A stretch of 64,000 nt of DNA from Alectoria sarmentosa (GCA_009733775.1 WOGZ01000041.1:1-64000); one strand, 5' to 3'. Numbered from the stretch's first letter, positions 32,689-45,291 are shown. Notes: generated by a model not told the origin, from the letters alone. A program made the numbers and translations.

Positions 32689-35249
32689 TCAGATCCTCCA
32701 GATAGCATCCGCCATCGCCATTACCTCCCCCATTTCCCTCACATCGTGTACCCGCACGATATCAGCTCCTCCTTGTATCGCCGCCGCGACAGTCGTTGCG
32801 GTGCCCCATTTTCTCTCCTTTGCATCCTGCACCCCAGTGATCTTCCCAATGAAGCCTTTCCTACTGGCACCAACAACCCAAGGGAAGCCCCTTAGGCCTT
32901 CGAAGTCTCTCAGTTCTGAAAATCTGCGGAGTAGTTCCAAATTCTGGGCTTGCGTCTTCGCAAAACCTATTCCAGGGTCGAGTATCATGCGCCAACGGCG
33001 TATTCCCGCTTTCTCGGCGTCACGGATACGCTCCAGAAGTTCATTACCAACTCCGTTAATCACGCCGTCGGGGTAAGAAGTCAAGGTGCTCATTGTCTCC
33101 GGGGTGCCGCGCATATGCATCAAGACGCATGTGCAACCGAGTCTTGCTATTGTGGGCAGCATCTCTGGGTCTAGCTGACCAGCTGAGACGTCATTGATGA
33201 TATCTGCACCTGCCTTGACTGCTTCGGCGGCTACGAATGCGCGGTAAGTATCTATGGAGACTGCCATCTTTTGGAATGAAGGGTCAGAGCGAAGTGCTTT
33301 GATGGTGGGTAGGACCCGGGAGAGTTCTTCCTCCGGGGAGATTGGAGTGGCATGGGGGCGAGTCGACTGACCACCGATGTCGAGGATGGTGACAGGGTGT
33401 TTGTGAGTTGCGTAAGAACGTAGAGCATTTATTTGTGGCTTGGGATCTACGGTTGAGTGGAGACCGCCGTCAGAGAAAGAGTCAGGGGTCAGGTTCAATA
33501 TGGCCATAAGATGGGTGGGCCGAGTTGGCGATTGATTTCGTACTGGAGGGAGATAGTCTGACAGTGGAGTCAAAGCGGATAGAGTGTCTGTAGATTTGGG
33601 CAGCTGTTCGAGGATATCTTGATAAGTAGCGATCGAATCAGGCGTAGGTGGAATGAACTCGGGTATGAGACTAGGAATATCGTCATTTTTTCAACACCTT
33701 ATGCATGGCATTTTGACTTACTCGCACAGAGGCCGAAGGACAAATTCACGCTCAAGCATTCTCTTATGTGGTATAGAGAGACGTGAGTTCTCCACCCTTT
33801 CTTCGTCGTACAACAAAATGTCCAGGTCGATGGTGCGAGGCCCATTTTCTACAATTTTTACCCTTCCAAGATCGTTCTCGATCAGCTTTAGTTGGTCTAA
33901 CAAGTCCATTGGACTCAGCGATGTTTCAATCTAGCCATGTCAACATTACCTTGGACGGGAATTTGCAGCAGCGTCAATGCTACGTACCTCACAAGCACCA
34001 TTGATGAATGATTCCTGGTTCTCTAGGTACATTGGTTTGGTTTCATAAAGAGCACTCGTTCGGAGTACACCGAGCCCTCGATTGCTCATCTCTCGGACGG
34101 CTGACTCGATCATCTCGACACGATTGCCTAGATTGCTGCCAAGTGCGAGATATGCTCGATGCCGCCCACTTTGGACATTGCTGCTAACCAAGCCACGTTG
34201 AGATTTCTCGTATTGATGACGGTCAAGATGTACGTTACACGAGGTGTAAGACTCGTTTTTGAGGTCATTATTGAAAATTCTTTCGACCATTTCTTCTCTT
34301 TTGGTCCGGGATGCCCCCTTCAGAGGGACGATCTCTCTCATCACCACCTGAGCATGTAGAAGGCGTTTGCATGGATCTTTGCGATTGGCCAAGTGGAATA
34401 AACTCTGCGCAAGTAAAAGCGCTGCACTTTCTGCTCTGTCACTTTCATGGTGTTCGGCAAACCTTGCTATTTCCTCATGAAGGCCGAATGTCGGGTGTAC
34501 ATACTTGAGGCTCGAACGACAGCTGGAAGTTTCCAAGCCTGGAATCTGATCATACAGTGTCGATACACTGCGCTCTTCCGTCGTCTTCAATACGAGTGAG
34601 ATTAAACGTCCTGATGGTAGAGAATGGGGCAAATGCCATTCAGTGACAGCTTTATATTCGCTGGCTCGTTTCACGCGAGGAGAGAATTTGTAAAAAGATA
34701 AATCTGAGATGACAAGGTTTTCGATTTTGAAGTTTACTCGGATATTTGGGTGAAAGACGATTTTTATCGCAGTAGCTGCAGGAAACTTGGCTAGGATATC
34801 AGAAGCAAGGCTCTCTGTGATATTGTTGACTGAGCAGATGGGCGTGGCATGGGCGCGCACTAAAGACTCGATATTGAGCACTTCCGGAGTCCTTTCACGA
34901 AGATCTGAAGCGTAGTACAAGCCTGGAGGTGAAGACACGAAAACATCTATTCTGTAGAAATTGGGATTGGCTCCAGGGCCAAAGGGGCTGTCAGACTAGA
35001 GTAAATCAATCATCTCTGTAAATATAATGACATTGACGCATACCTTGTCTCTAGACGGATGTTTTTGAGTACGAATTCCCAGTCATTTCTCCTGTCACCA
35101 AGCCTCCCGTTCCAATGTCGACGCGATACGTATGGTATAGTTGTGCGTTGGGTGCGAACATGATTCGCCAAACAACGGCCAAAGGAGAACGGGCTAAGTA
35201 CGGCGGGGAGAGCTGAGCCAGAAGTGGAAAGGAATATACCACGACGCAT
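32689..35249 (-). CDS. fol1: trifunctional folate biosynthesis enzyme Fol1 (DHNA-HPPK-DHPS)
   Basis: Catalyses three consecutive folate steps: dihydroneopterin aldolase, hydroxymethyldihydropterin pyrophosphokinase and dihydropteroate synthase, the sulfonamide target. Exons 35249-35044, 34987-33988, 33930-33722 and 33670-32689 give 798 aa. The N-terminal third is the divergent aldolase-type region (EFVLKNIRLETSPFGPG, ITESLASDILAKF). HPPK begins at ~342 with YLALGSNLGNR and contains NGPRTIDLDILLYD. DHPS begins at ~526 with MAILNLTPDSFSDGG and contains ILDIGGQSTRP, INDVSAGQ, WRMILDPGIGFAK and VGASRKGFIG. The first intron uses the acceptor GACAG at 34988; the nearer CTCTAG would break the frame. 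The N-terminus (MRRGIFLSTSG, then RTQRTTIPYVSRRHW) is basic and could be a mitochondrial presequence. Divergent from the nitronate monooxygenase gene. Confidence 0.9.
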
Positions 35250-35527
35250 GGCGCATCACCGGAAAACTGAGAAAACTGATGCTATTCACAAGCTCGTGCC
35301 ACCAGATGGGCCCGAATTCGGGATCATCACGAATTTCCAATTGCAGCTCTAGCCCCATTAGCCCCCGCCCCGCAAAAGATGCCTCGGCATCCACCAGATC
35401 ATACACACTCTATTGTCAAGTGCTTTATCATCTCGCTCCTTTTCTTTCTTCCTCATAAAACATATTCCGATCTCTCCTATCTACGATCAAACATATACGC
35501 CCATCAGTAACTTTCCACTCACACAAC
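35250..35527. promoter_or_regulatory. divergent promoter between fol1 and the NMO gene
   Basis: 278 bp between opposed start codons. The NMO side is rich in TCTC and TTTC pyrimidine tracts near 35430-35460. No clear TATA element. Confidence 0.45.
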
Positions 35528-36749
35528 ATGGCATCCCCACGTACGTCAACCCTCGGATTTCCCCCAACTCAAAGACTAACACTCCTCCCAGAGCAACTCC
35601 GAACCACAGTTACCGACCTCCTCAAAATCAACCACCCTGTCATGCTCGCCGGCATGAACGTAGCCGCTGGTCCTAAACTCGCAGCTGCAGTCACCAATGC
35701 CGGCGGTCTCGGCGTTATCGGAGGCGTCGGCTACACGCCAGACATGCTGCGCGAGCAGATTGCCGAGCTGAAGGGATTCTTAAAAGACAAGAATGCACCA
35801 TTTGGTGTGGATCTTTTGATCCCGCAGGTTGGTGGTAGTGCGAGGAAGACAAAGTATGCTAGCCGATCCCTCCGTCCAGGCTAACGATTCATACCCACAT
35901 TCACACAAGGCAATTGTTTACAAGGATCGCTCTAGCTACGATTACACAAAGGGTAAACTCGACGACCTCGTCACCATCATCATCGACTCGGGTGCAAAAC
36001 TCTTCGTCTCCGCCGTCGGCGTGCCTCCAGTCCACGTCGTCCAGCGCCTGCACAAAGCTGGCGTCCTCTACATGAACATGATCGGGCATCCAAAGCACGT
36101 GCAGAAATGCCTCGATGTGGGCGTTGATATGATCTGCGCCCAAGGTGGTGAGGGAGGTGGACACACAGGTGACGTGCCTACTACGATTCTAATCCCGACG
36201 GTGGCGCAAATGGTGAAAGGGAAGAAGAGCCCAATGACAGGGGATCAGGTGCAGGTTGTCGCGGCCGGAGGACTGTTTAATGGACAGAGTCTTGCAGCGT
36301 CACTGATGTTAGGGGCAAGTGCTGTTTGGATCGGCACCAGATTTGTTTTGTCCGAAGAAGCTGGTGCGCCCAAGGCCCATCAAGAAGCCGTTCAGACATC
36401 CGGCTTTGACGACAATGTGAGGACTATCATCTTCACTGGCCGACCCCTGCGCGTCCGCATGAATCCATACATCAAGAACTGGGAGGAGAATCGCTCCTCG
36501 GAGATCAAGGAACTCGCATCCAAGGGCACCATCCCCGTGGAGCATGATCTCGAAAGTCTCGGAGATGACATCGACGATGATACCATGGACAATGCAAGGC
36601 CGTTCTTGATGGGTAAGGCGGCTGCTGTGGTCAACGAGAAGAAGAGTGCAAAGGTTATTGTGGATGAGATGGTTACGGATGCGGTGGGATGGTTGGCGAA
36701 AGGTGGGGCGATGGTAGTTGGGGGACAGACAGGGAAGAGTAAGCTGTAG
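35528..36749 (+). CDS. nitronate monooxygenase (2-nitropropane dioxygenase-like, FMN)
   Basis: FMN enzyme that oxidises alkyl nitronates such as propionate 3-nitronate; 362 aa. Exons: 35528-35540, 35592-35853, 35936-36749. A 13-nt first exon (MASP plus one base) joins to QQLRTTVTDLLK. The second intron (82 bp, acceptor CTCTAG) restores ARKTNYDYTKGKLDDL, as in homologues. FMN and active-site landmarks are HPVMLAGMNVAAGPKLAAAV, GGLGVIGG, CAQGGEGGGHTGD with the His of the class I active site, VVAAGGLFNG and ASAVWIGTRFVLSEEA. The fold is a TIM barrel without membrane segments. It may protect against nitro-toxins or merely detoxify metabolic nitronates; context does not decide. Confidence 0.9.
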
Positions 36750-36970
36750 ATTTTTTGAGAAGCACATTGTAGGGAATAGTTTGGATCACGGTTGGCTAGC
36801 AAAAACGATAGAGTTTTGGTGTTGTCTTTGTAATTAGAAGCAAAGAATCACTTTTGAATGAAGATTAGGATATTGCATCTACTACAGCTCAAGCGGCTTG
36901 AATCCACTCCGAAACCAAGGAATTACCAATCTCACAAGGTGAACCGTAGCTCATCACTGTTCGATTTCGG

Positions 36971-38518
36971 TTACCACCAGATCCCAGACGGCGAGGTCTT
37001 CGGACTTGACATATCAGTTTCTTTTGGCAAAGACGGGTTCCGCCCATGGTACGGACACTCGCCCGTCCCTCCAGACTTGTGCTTCGGATGCTTCGGACAC
37101 AACGGACTGTTGGGCAAATGCTCCGGCACGCTGAGTGCGAGCTGCTCCCGAGTTGTAGTTTCCGCCTCGATAGCATTCATCTTGACCCGGTACCAATCGC
37201 TGTCCCTGCGCGGCCCAAGCACTTGCGCATTTGCGTCCGCCGGTCGATCAGGAAAGGTCGGTGCGGGCGGCGCGTTGTAGTCGAAGAAGAAGCCTCTCGT
37301 GTTCCGGATGCTGGGGCTCGTTGCGTCGTTTGGTAGCGGCGGGGTGTGGATCCTGCGGGCCTCGGAGGGCAGGAAGGCCATGCCATCTTCCGTCATGTCT
37401 ACGGCGACGTATTTTTTGGAGTCGGGGCCTGTGTACATTGCTTGGGGCACTGGGGTGTGGATGGGTGGCTTCCCCATCAGCGTCTCGCGAATGGAACTTG
37501 AGGTAGAAAGTCCTATTTTGCCATGGCGGCTCATGATGCGTTGCCAGCGGGGAGCGGCGATGGATAGGTTGCTGACGCTGGTTGCGGAGCTTGGAGAGGG
37601 AGTCCTTCTATCCGGCAAGAACCGCAGAGTGCTCGAGACTCTGTCGAGCAGGTTGTCTGTAGCAGTTCTCTCTCGGGATTCGGGGTGGTTGGGGTCTATA
37701 GGGTCGCGCTTGAGGCCCAATGCACGTTTTGTCCGGCAGTAGAGACCTTCTCTGGGTGTGAGGATAGCGTATTCCAAGGAATCTCGGCTTTCCGGTAGTA
37801 GGCGCTGTTCGCTTGCTGCATGGGACGATCGATCACGGCCGTCGGGATCTGTAATGGTCGAAGTCTGGCTGAGAGGAAGTCGGATTGTTGAGCGCTGGCT
37901 TAAGGGAATAGGAGTTGCTTCTCCGGACGCTTTCACTAAATGCTCAGCCGACTGTTCCCTGCGGCCGATTCGAATCTCAAGCCAACGGCCTGAGAACTCG
38001 CGCTTCCATTTGAAGCCGCTTCTTGCTTTCGCTGGGGGCTGCTCGCTTCCAGCATCGGGAGTGATTCGGACTGCGGGTAAGCCCAAAAGCCTTCGCGTTC
38101 GCGAGCTGACTGATGATGATTCAGAGGCAGATCTATGTCTTAGTGGGGTAGGCTTCTCTTCGATGATAAGGGGAACTTCGCTAGAGGGCGAAGAGACGTT
38201 GCTGGGTTCCCGAGGCGATGCGGCACTGGCATCTGAATGGTAGCTTCGCCTGTCTGCTTGTTTCGGCCGTTGGCGCGTAACAAGAGCGGACGGAGACGAT
38301 GATGGTGAGTTCGCGATTGGGTTCGAATTTCCACCTTCCGAGCCATCGAGGACTCGACGCTGCGCGGCAAGGTAATTGATTGAAGTGGTCAATGGGGAAG
38401 GAGTACTGTTCGAGCTGGTGAGATCCGAGCCGCGAAGTGCACGAGATCTGCCAAAAAGGTTTCCAAAATCAGAGCTTGGAAGGCGGTTTGGAGCGTTTGG
38501 ACGATTGAGGGTTGGCAT
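36971..38518 (-). CDS. uncharacterised Ser/Pro/Arg-rich protein, 515 aa
   Basis: Single open exon. No catalytic domain recognised. The N-terminal two thirds are low-complexity, Ser/Pro/Arg-rich and probably disordered, with several proline-directed phosphorylation-type sites. Two short segments look ordered: LRFLPDRRTP with PRWQRIMSRHGKIG around the middle, and the C-terminal CPKHPKHKSGGTGECPYHG, whose CxxH..CxxH spacing could bind a metal. The gene converges on the NMO gene, with stops about 220 bp apart. Length and regular codon use argue that it is real. I cannot give a function. Confidence 0.65.
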   Translation of the reverse strand: MPTLNRPNAPNRLPSSDFGNLFGRSRALRGSDLTSSNSTPSPLTTSINYLAAQRRVLDGSEGGNSNPIANSPSSSPSALVTRQRPKQADRRSYHSDASAASPREPSNVSSPSSEVPLIIEEKPTPLRHRSASESSSVSSRTRRLLGLPAVRITPDAGSEQPPAKARSGFKWKREFSGRWLEIRIGRREQSAEHLVKASGEATPIPLSQRSTIRLPLSQTSTITDPDGRDRSSHAASEQRLLPESRDSLEYAILTPREGLYCRTKRALGLKRDPIDPNHPESRERTATDNLLDRVSSTLRFLPDRRTPSPSSATSVSNLSIAAPRWQRIMSRHGKIGLSTSSSIRETLMGKPPIHTPVPQAMYTGPDSKKYVAVDMTEDGMAFLPSEARRIHTPPLPNDATSPSIRNTRGFFFDYNAPPAPTFPDRPADANAQVLGPRRDSDWYRVKMNAIEAETTTREQLALSVPEHLPNSPLCPKHPKHKSGGTGECPYHGRNPSLPKETDMSSPKTSPSGIWW

Positions 38519-38979
38519 GTTCTGTGTAAATCATGCTCTTGGAACATAATAATTAGATGTTGAGAACCTCTGGTAGGGCAATTAGGAGAGAGGTGAAAAG
38601 GCGTTGAAGGCTGCAAGACTAAGGGAAATCGAAGGATAGTGATCATTGACGGAAAAGAGCAGAGGCAGTGCCATTCAATTCCTATAAAGTTCCCGATCAA
38701 GAAGGCGCAACCAAGGCGTAATTCATGAAATTCGCCTGGAAGGTAGACCATTATAGCTGACCTTATCTGTAGCCTCGATAACTTGAAGCGTAGAGGGAGG
38801 ACCCCGATTGATAGAGAAGCGTTGAGATAGACTCCAATACCCGCAGTACTATGAAGGAAGCAGCCTCTCAAATGAAACGCTAACGCGCGAGGTATCCACA
38901 GTCTACCACCCCGTGTACAAGGCCAGCGCGGATCTACTCCCTTAGAGTGTACATTGCGAAAGAATGTTAGGCTCGTAGC
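38519..38979. other. intergenic spacer
   Basis: About 460 bp upstream of the 515-aa gene. Likely promoter for that minus-strand gene; no other gene supported. Confidence 0.5.
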
Positions 38980-39616
38980 TCAGCTATTTCTCGTAAGCTT
39001 CGTGGTGGAATAAGGCATATGTACGGATACTAACAGTCGGTCCTCCACTTCCTCACCCAAGCCATTGCATCCCCATTTCTCCAACTCCTTCTCGTAAAGC
39101 TCAAGACACTGACGAAACAAATAAAGATTGCCGAGTTCCTGGGTATTCCGTGTCACGTACACGGCATCCCACGTCTTGCGGCAGGATGAATCGAGACTAT
39201 TATGTGCTTTGACCATGGCTTCGTCGAACTCGTTTGGCCCTGCGCAAGTCCATGTGTTGCCATTGGCATTTCCAGTTGTCCTCATTATTGGGAGCGAATG
39301 TTGATCAAATGCTACGATCTGTGAAAGAGCAATAGTTAATATCAGCTCTTGATGGCAATACTAAGGACACTTTGCCCACCGTCGCACTGAAGGTGATTTC
39401 AGTGCCATCCCTGTCAGTCTTCCTCATCATCAACGTGTCGCCGATTACAATCGCTCCCTTCTTGCACAACTCGTTCAATTTTTTCTTGCTGCGTGGTATC
39501 TCTGTTGCTTCCGCGAGGACGGGCTGCATGCCCATCCACTTAGAGGAATCGTAGTGATTTTGTACCATGTCTTCATACACGGCCTCATCAAGCAACAGAG
39601 AATATTGGTTCGGCAT
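38980..39616 (-). CDS. uncharacterised small protein, possible RAMA-like domain
   Basis: Two exons, 39616-39371 and 39318-38980, with a 52-bp intron (GTGTCC..CACAG), give 194 aa starting MPNQYSLLLDEAVYED. The middle (LNELCKKGAIVIGDTLMMRK, then ITFSATVGKIVAFD) looks like the small beta-rich RAMA-type domain, in which a Gly-Asp-x-Leu turn precedes an A-T-V strand; this is a weak resemblance. The second half is helical, acidic and contains WDAVYVTRNTQELGNLYLF. A donor-like GTTAGT near the 3' end could give a slightly shorter C-terminus. No clear function, no signal peptide, no membrane segment. Confidence 0.55.
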
Positions 39617-40611
39617 GGCTGCGACGGTAGAGTAGGTAGATAAAGTAGACCCTTGAAGGCAGAAACGAATTTTGAAGACCTGTTTGCAGGTCAGAGACAG
39701 CAGGAGCTTCGTTAACGTGTGAAGGGCATTGACGGAGCTCTCGCGCCGTCGGCTCTGTTTCGCGCTAAGATTTCCGTGATTGGAAGACAGGCATGCCAAA
39801 TAGAGCAGAAAACTTTGTTCGCAGCAACTCAACCGCTCAATAAACACATTCTGAGAACAAGAGCAACAGCAACATCAAGCTTAGCCAATAGAAAGTACGT
39901 CACTTCAATACCCATATGGCTGGCGCAGCTGCTCAGACTGTTCTTGCTGCAATAAAGGGCGCTCAACAAGAGTTTTTCGAGAACAGTAACCATAGCAATA
40001 TAACGACGTCGAGCTCAGCCATAGAACAGAGAGGTCCCTTTGATGCCTACAGGGCCGGCACGACAGCCGATGACCTGGGCATTCATGCTGCTGACTTACA
40101 TTTGGCTCCCAGGTCCAACGGAATACTTTTCCTCAAGGGCATTCCACTGCAGCCACTGTGCAATGTGCTTTTCAAGTAGCATGATATTGGCCGCTTGTAA
40201 CACATAAGCCATCTGGGCAACGTCAATGTGGACAGCCCCCAAGTGAGCCCTGATACCATTTACGAAGCGAGGACGATCCATGTCAGGCGCAAATGAAAGA
40301 GGTGGATTATACTGAATTTCTTCAGTGAACGGAGTATTTTGAGGTTGTTAGAAGTGCAGTAGTCGATCACGGGATATCGGAGTTTCAGTGGAGACGGCCA
40401 AACGTTCCTCCTAGCCTTTCTGACAGAGCATATCATCATCTCGACATTTCCAGACATTGTATTAACAACGTTTAATGGTTTGAATCGCCACACCCTTGCG
40501 CCGAGGATTTGATACTGACAGCTATCTCAGCTATTTGATCTGCCCTATCCATCGATCTCTTCATTGCTTTTCTGCTCCTGACTAATTTGCTACATCTGGT
40601 GTCCACGCAGC
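39617..40611. other. intergenic region before the Lon protease gene
   Basis: About 1 kb. Two short open frames (39916-40179 plus, 40096-40281 minus) overlap one another on opposite strands and lack recognisable domains. The minus one contains a helical-looking stretch (VAQMAYVLQAANIMLLEKH) and could be a remnant or a terminal exon, but no splice partners were found. Confidence 0.45.
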
Positions 40612-43600
40612 ATGGTTTGTGGCCAGATGTTGCCATGGAGGACCGCTTCACGCAATACTCGCAATGTTGCTTTCAGATACTATGAAATACTACGACAAAA
40701 TTCTACAAACTTCCCATACTCTCCCTTATTACATCAAATCTCCAGTGTTCGTACGAATCGTCCGAGAACATTCTTCCCTCTATCTCATGCTCGTCGCCTC
40801 ACAACTTCACTACCAAGGAGCAAAGAGCGTGTACCTGACGATGGACCGGATCTTATACCCGTCAGTAAAGAGGATAAGAATCAGCCAGAAGAAAAGAGGG
40901 AAACAGATCAGACAGACGCCCAGCTTGAAGAATCGTTAGAAGCAAGAAAAGGACAGGAATCTTCTGGCACATCCAGCGCGACTCCTGGTGACGCAAAAGG
41001 TAGCAGTGGTGCGGGAAATGGCGGAGAATCTGGCTCTGGAGGCGGAGATGGCGGCAAAAAGGGTGGAAAAAAGGCGTCTCCAGAGCGAGCAATCCAGAAA
41101 CCCAGCGTTCCAGAGATCTATCCCCAGGTAATGGCGATACCGATATACCAAAGGCCCTTGTTTCCAGGATTTTACAAGGCCCTCACCGTCCGAGATCGGA
41201 ATGTTGTAGCGGCTATTCAAGAGGCCTTTCGGCGCGGGCAGCCATATGTCGGTGTTTTCTGTTCCAAGGACGAAAGTGCAGACAAGGACATAATAGAGAG
41301 CAGGGAAGACGTGCACGACGTCGGAGTCTTCGCGCAAATAACCAGTGCATTTCCTGTCAATGGAGAGACTGAAAGTCTCACGGTGGTGCTCTATCCTCAC
41401 CGGAGAATTAGGATGTCAAAATTGATACCCCCAAGGCCTGCAGACGAGCCGACCGATCCCGTCACCATAGATTTAAAGCAAGTCAAGGACCAATCTACAA
41501 AGGAGCAAGGCTCGTTAGAGAAGTCAGGGGATGTGGTTGCAAGTTTCGAGGAATCCAGTACACCTCCACAGTCCAAAGAAATTCAGCCATATGAGCCGAC
41601 TTCTTTCCTCCGTGATTATCGCGTCAGCATGGTCGATGTTGATAACGTACCGGAACAGAAGTATGATGCGAAAAGCCCTGTATTAAGAGCTGTGACTAGC
41701 GAGATCGTCAGTGTCTTTAGGGAGGTGGCGCAATTGAATCACCTCTTCAGGGATCAGATCTCAACATTTGCCTTGACTCAATCCGCCGGGAACGTTCATG
41801 AGGATCCAGCAAAGTTAGCGGACTTTGCAGGAGCGGTGTCGGCAGGCGAAGTCCGAGAATTGCAAGACGTGCTGGAGACCATGAACATCGAGGAACGGCT
41901 ACAGAAGGCTTTGATGGTATTAAAAAAGGAATTGATGAACGCGCAACTGCAAAGCAAGATCTCGAAAGATGTAGAGAACAAGATTCAGAAGCGTCAAAGA
42001 GAGTACTGGCTTATGGAGCAAATGAAAGGCATTCGTCGAGAGCTGGGCATCGAATCAGATGGCAAAGATAAGATGGTCGAGAAGTTCAGAGAGAAAGGCA
42101 GTAAGCTGGCAATGCCAGAAGCAGTCAAAAAAGTTTTTGACGAAGAGTTGAGCAAGCTGGCTCATTTAGAGCCCGCGGCATCAGAGTTCAATGTTACTAG
42201 AAATTATTTGGACTGGCTGACCCAAATACCTTGGGGCCAACAGAGCGCCGAAAACTTTGGTATTAAGAACGCGATGACGGTACTGGATGAGGATCACCAT
42301 GGCTTAAAGGACGTGAAGGACCGCATTCTCGAGTTTATTGCCGTGGGCAAGCTCAGAGGTACCGTCGAAGGCAAGATTCTATGCCTCGTCGGGCCTCCGG
42401 GTGTTGGGAAAACCAGTATTGGAAAATCAATTGCTCGAGCCCTGAATCGACAATACTACCGATTCAGTGTGGGAGGTCTCACGGATGTCGCTGAAATCAA
42501 GGGTCATCGACGGACGTATGTCGGCGCGCTCCCAGGTCGCATCATACAAGCACTCAAGAAATGTCAAACAGAGAACCCTCTGATCCTCATTGATGAGGTT
42601 GATAAGATTGGCAGAGACAACCGCGGCGATCCTTCTTCTGCTCTACTTGAGCTACTGGATCCAGAGCAGAACAACTCTTTCCTTGACCACTACATGGACG
42701 TCCCTGTCGATCTTTCCAAAGTCCTCTTTGTTTGTACCGCCAATATGACAGACACGATACCACGACCGCTGCTTGACAGGATGGAGCTTATCGAATTGTC
42801 AGGGTACATCGCTGATGAGAAGATGGCGATCGCAGAAAGGTTCTTGGCTCCAGCTGCCAAAGACTTGAGCGGGCTCAAGGACGTGGATGTAGAGTTGAGC
42901 AAGGACGCAATCGAGGAGCTTATCAACAAGTATTGCCGCGAAAGTGGAGTGCGCAATCTGAAGAAGCAGATTGAGAAGATCTATCGCAAGTCAGCGTTAA
43001 ACATCATTCAAGATCTCGGTGAAGACGTCTTCTCAGAAGACAAAGGGTTGACAGAAGAAGGAAAAGCTGCCCAAGCAGAGTCGAAGAAGGATGAGTCTGA
43101 CGTGAAAGAGACCCCAGAGGCAATTGGGAAAGAGACAACTCCTACACCCCGAAAGCAGATGAAAGTACCAGACGGTGTGCACGTAAGCATTGACCGCCAA
43201 AATCTCAAGGACTACGTTGGGCCCGCTGTGTTCACGTCAGACCGGCTCTACGAAACAACACCGTCAGGTGTGGCAATGGGGCTCGCTTGGACTAGTATGG
43301 GCGGTGCCGCCTTGTACGTTGAGTCAATCCTGGAGAATGCCCTTAACGCTGCATCACGGCCTGGGCTTGAGCGAACGGGAAATCTGAAGAACGTCATGAA
43401 GGAATCTACGGTCATTGCCTACTCGTTCGCCAAATCTGTGCTGGCAAGGCAGTTTCCAGAGAACAAATTCTTCGAGAAAGCCAAGGTTCATTTGCACTGC
43501 CCCGAAGGGGCTGTCCAGAAAGACGGGCCTTCTGCTGGTATCACGATGGCGACGTCGCTGCTATCGCTCGCATTGGACAAGCCGCTGGACCCTACGATAG

Positions 43601-43968
43601 CAATGACGGGCGAGTTGACCGTTACAGGCAAGGTTCTGCGTATTGGAGGGTTACGAGAGAAGACAGTGGCCGCTCGACGCGCTGGGGCCAAGACGATCAT
43701 CTTCCCCGCCGACAATACGTCCGACTGGCTGGAATTGCCTCAGGTGAGTACAAAGCTAACAGAAATCCTTTGGTGAAGACAAGTGCTGACGTCCTGGGTC
43801 CAGAACATCAAAGAAGGTATCGAAGGTCACGCCGCCAGTTGGTATTCAGACGTTTTTGACCTGGTCTTTCCCCATCTCGACTCTGAGAGAGCCAACAACA
43901 TTTGGAAAGAGCAATTAGCGAAGCCGCAAAAGGAAGTTGGCAAATCAGAGGACAACGAGGAAATATAG
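40612..43968 (+). CDS. pim1: mitochondrial Lon protease (Pim1-type)
   Basis: ATP-dependent serine protease of the mitochondrial matrix (1098 aa) that removes misfolded and oxidised proteins. Exons are 40612-43743 and 43804-43968; without the 60-bp intron (GTGAGT..TCCAG) the C-terminal NIKEGIEGHAASWYSD would be lost. Parts: an Arg-rich presequence, a Gly/Ser-rich linker, the Lon N-domain (YPQVMAIPIYQRPLFPGFYK), the AAA+ module with Walker A GPPGVGKTS (~594) and Walker B PLILIDEVDKIG, and the protease domain with catalytic Ser in DGPSAG (~974) and Lys in REKTVAARRAG (~1017). An acidic insert between the ATPase and protease domains is typical of mitochondrial Lon. All catalytic residues are present. 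A second ATG lies five codons downstream. Confidence 0.95.
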
Positions 43969-45291
43969 AAGCCTGAGAAGATGGATGTTCGAGTCTGTTT
44001 TGTACCGTCTTGCATAGCTTGGGCACGGCATCGTAGCATTCCATGGCGTTGGGCAGCTCCACAGCTGCCGTATTGGCGTTGGGTACGGATTATACATATT
44101 TGTCAGGGGATAGTGGGGTGATGAAAGGGTTGGCGCAGACGGGTTGATGACTCCGCTCCTGTATAGATGTAAGTAGGTACATGATTAGGCAAGCTAGTCG
44201 CAATGCGAGCCCTGCATTATACCTTAAAGCCAAAGCAAGCCTACAATCTCAAGTACCTTGTAGCCGCTGGATCTTGCTCGCCTACCCAACTGCCTTGACG
44301 GTCATGATGTCAAGCTGCGCAGCGGAAGCCCTTGAATACCTATAGCGACCGATTGCATAGAGGACCTAATTACCTCCTGTGTGCCTTGGATAGGTACTCG
44401 GACCCTGTCGATTCCGCTTCACCATCTGTCTTTTTCCTCCTGCTGCATATTCGCCTCCAAAGCAGCTAGATCTGACAACGCTCGGTCCCACTCGCATCGG
44501 TTCAGGGATAGCCACGTCCCACACACACACAGAGGGGAGAAAGTAGAGCCTAGAACCAACAGTGCTTCAGAATTCGAGACAAGCCACTTATGCAGCCTAG
44601 ACGACGGCCCGCCAGTTGAGGAGAGGCGGAAGGCACATGGTATCATGTTGAGCTTTTCATTTTTTTGTCGTGTCCCTGAACTCAAAAATTTGCCCAATGC
44701 ACAGGCAGTAAGAAATTCCGGGGCAGGAGACAGGAGAAGGGAAAGGGATGGTGCAGACGAAGGAGCTGGCGAAGAACCAATTGGGGCTGCTGTGGTTCAT
44801 GTACTGCCACGTCGGAAAGCAAAGTCAATTTGAGATTTGAAGCGAAGTGAAGCTAGTGTACTGCACGATGCCGCGGATGTGATGGATCATGGATGAGATG
44901 GGCTCCCATGAAAATGAGTGCCCAATATTAATTGCGCAGCAAAGTAAAGGAAGGACGAGCATCGCGCATCGAACCAATCGACCGTGTCCTACCTACCTGC
45001 CTAGGTACGAGATACTTACTTGTCATTTATCATTTATGCAAGAGAATGATTTTGGTGGATGTAATATCATACATACGAGATTTATCACTATTGAGAGCGC
45101 CAAAGTAAAAGTAAATGATCCCCAGTCCCAACCGGTAGCGAGTCCGAAATACGATAGGTAAGGTACTTCAGGCGTCGCTTTGGAACGGTGGTGAGTAAAG
45201 TACCTTTTTGGATTCAAATCCGCGTATGACGAACACGAAGCTGACGGGATTGCGAGTGATGTGAGGCGGTGAGATGGGCGTCATTAGGATT

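Noticed and set aside
34988..35043. First fol1 intron ending at CTCTAG (34997-35002)
   Set aside because: This acceptor gives a frame with an early stop. The GACAG acceptor just downstream keeps the aldolase-HPPK frame.
39916..40281. Two overlapping short frames on opposite strands
   Set aside because: Neither has a recognisable domain or supporting splice sites. The minus one was kept only as a remark.
44381..44833. 150-codon open frame after pim1
   Set aside because: No domain, irregular composition and no neighbouring splice partner; treated as intergenic.
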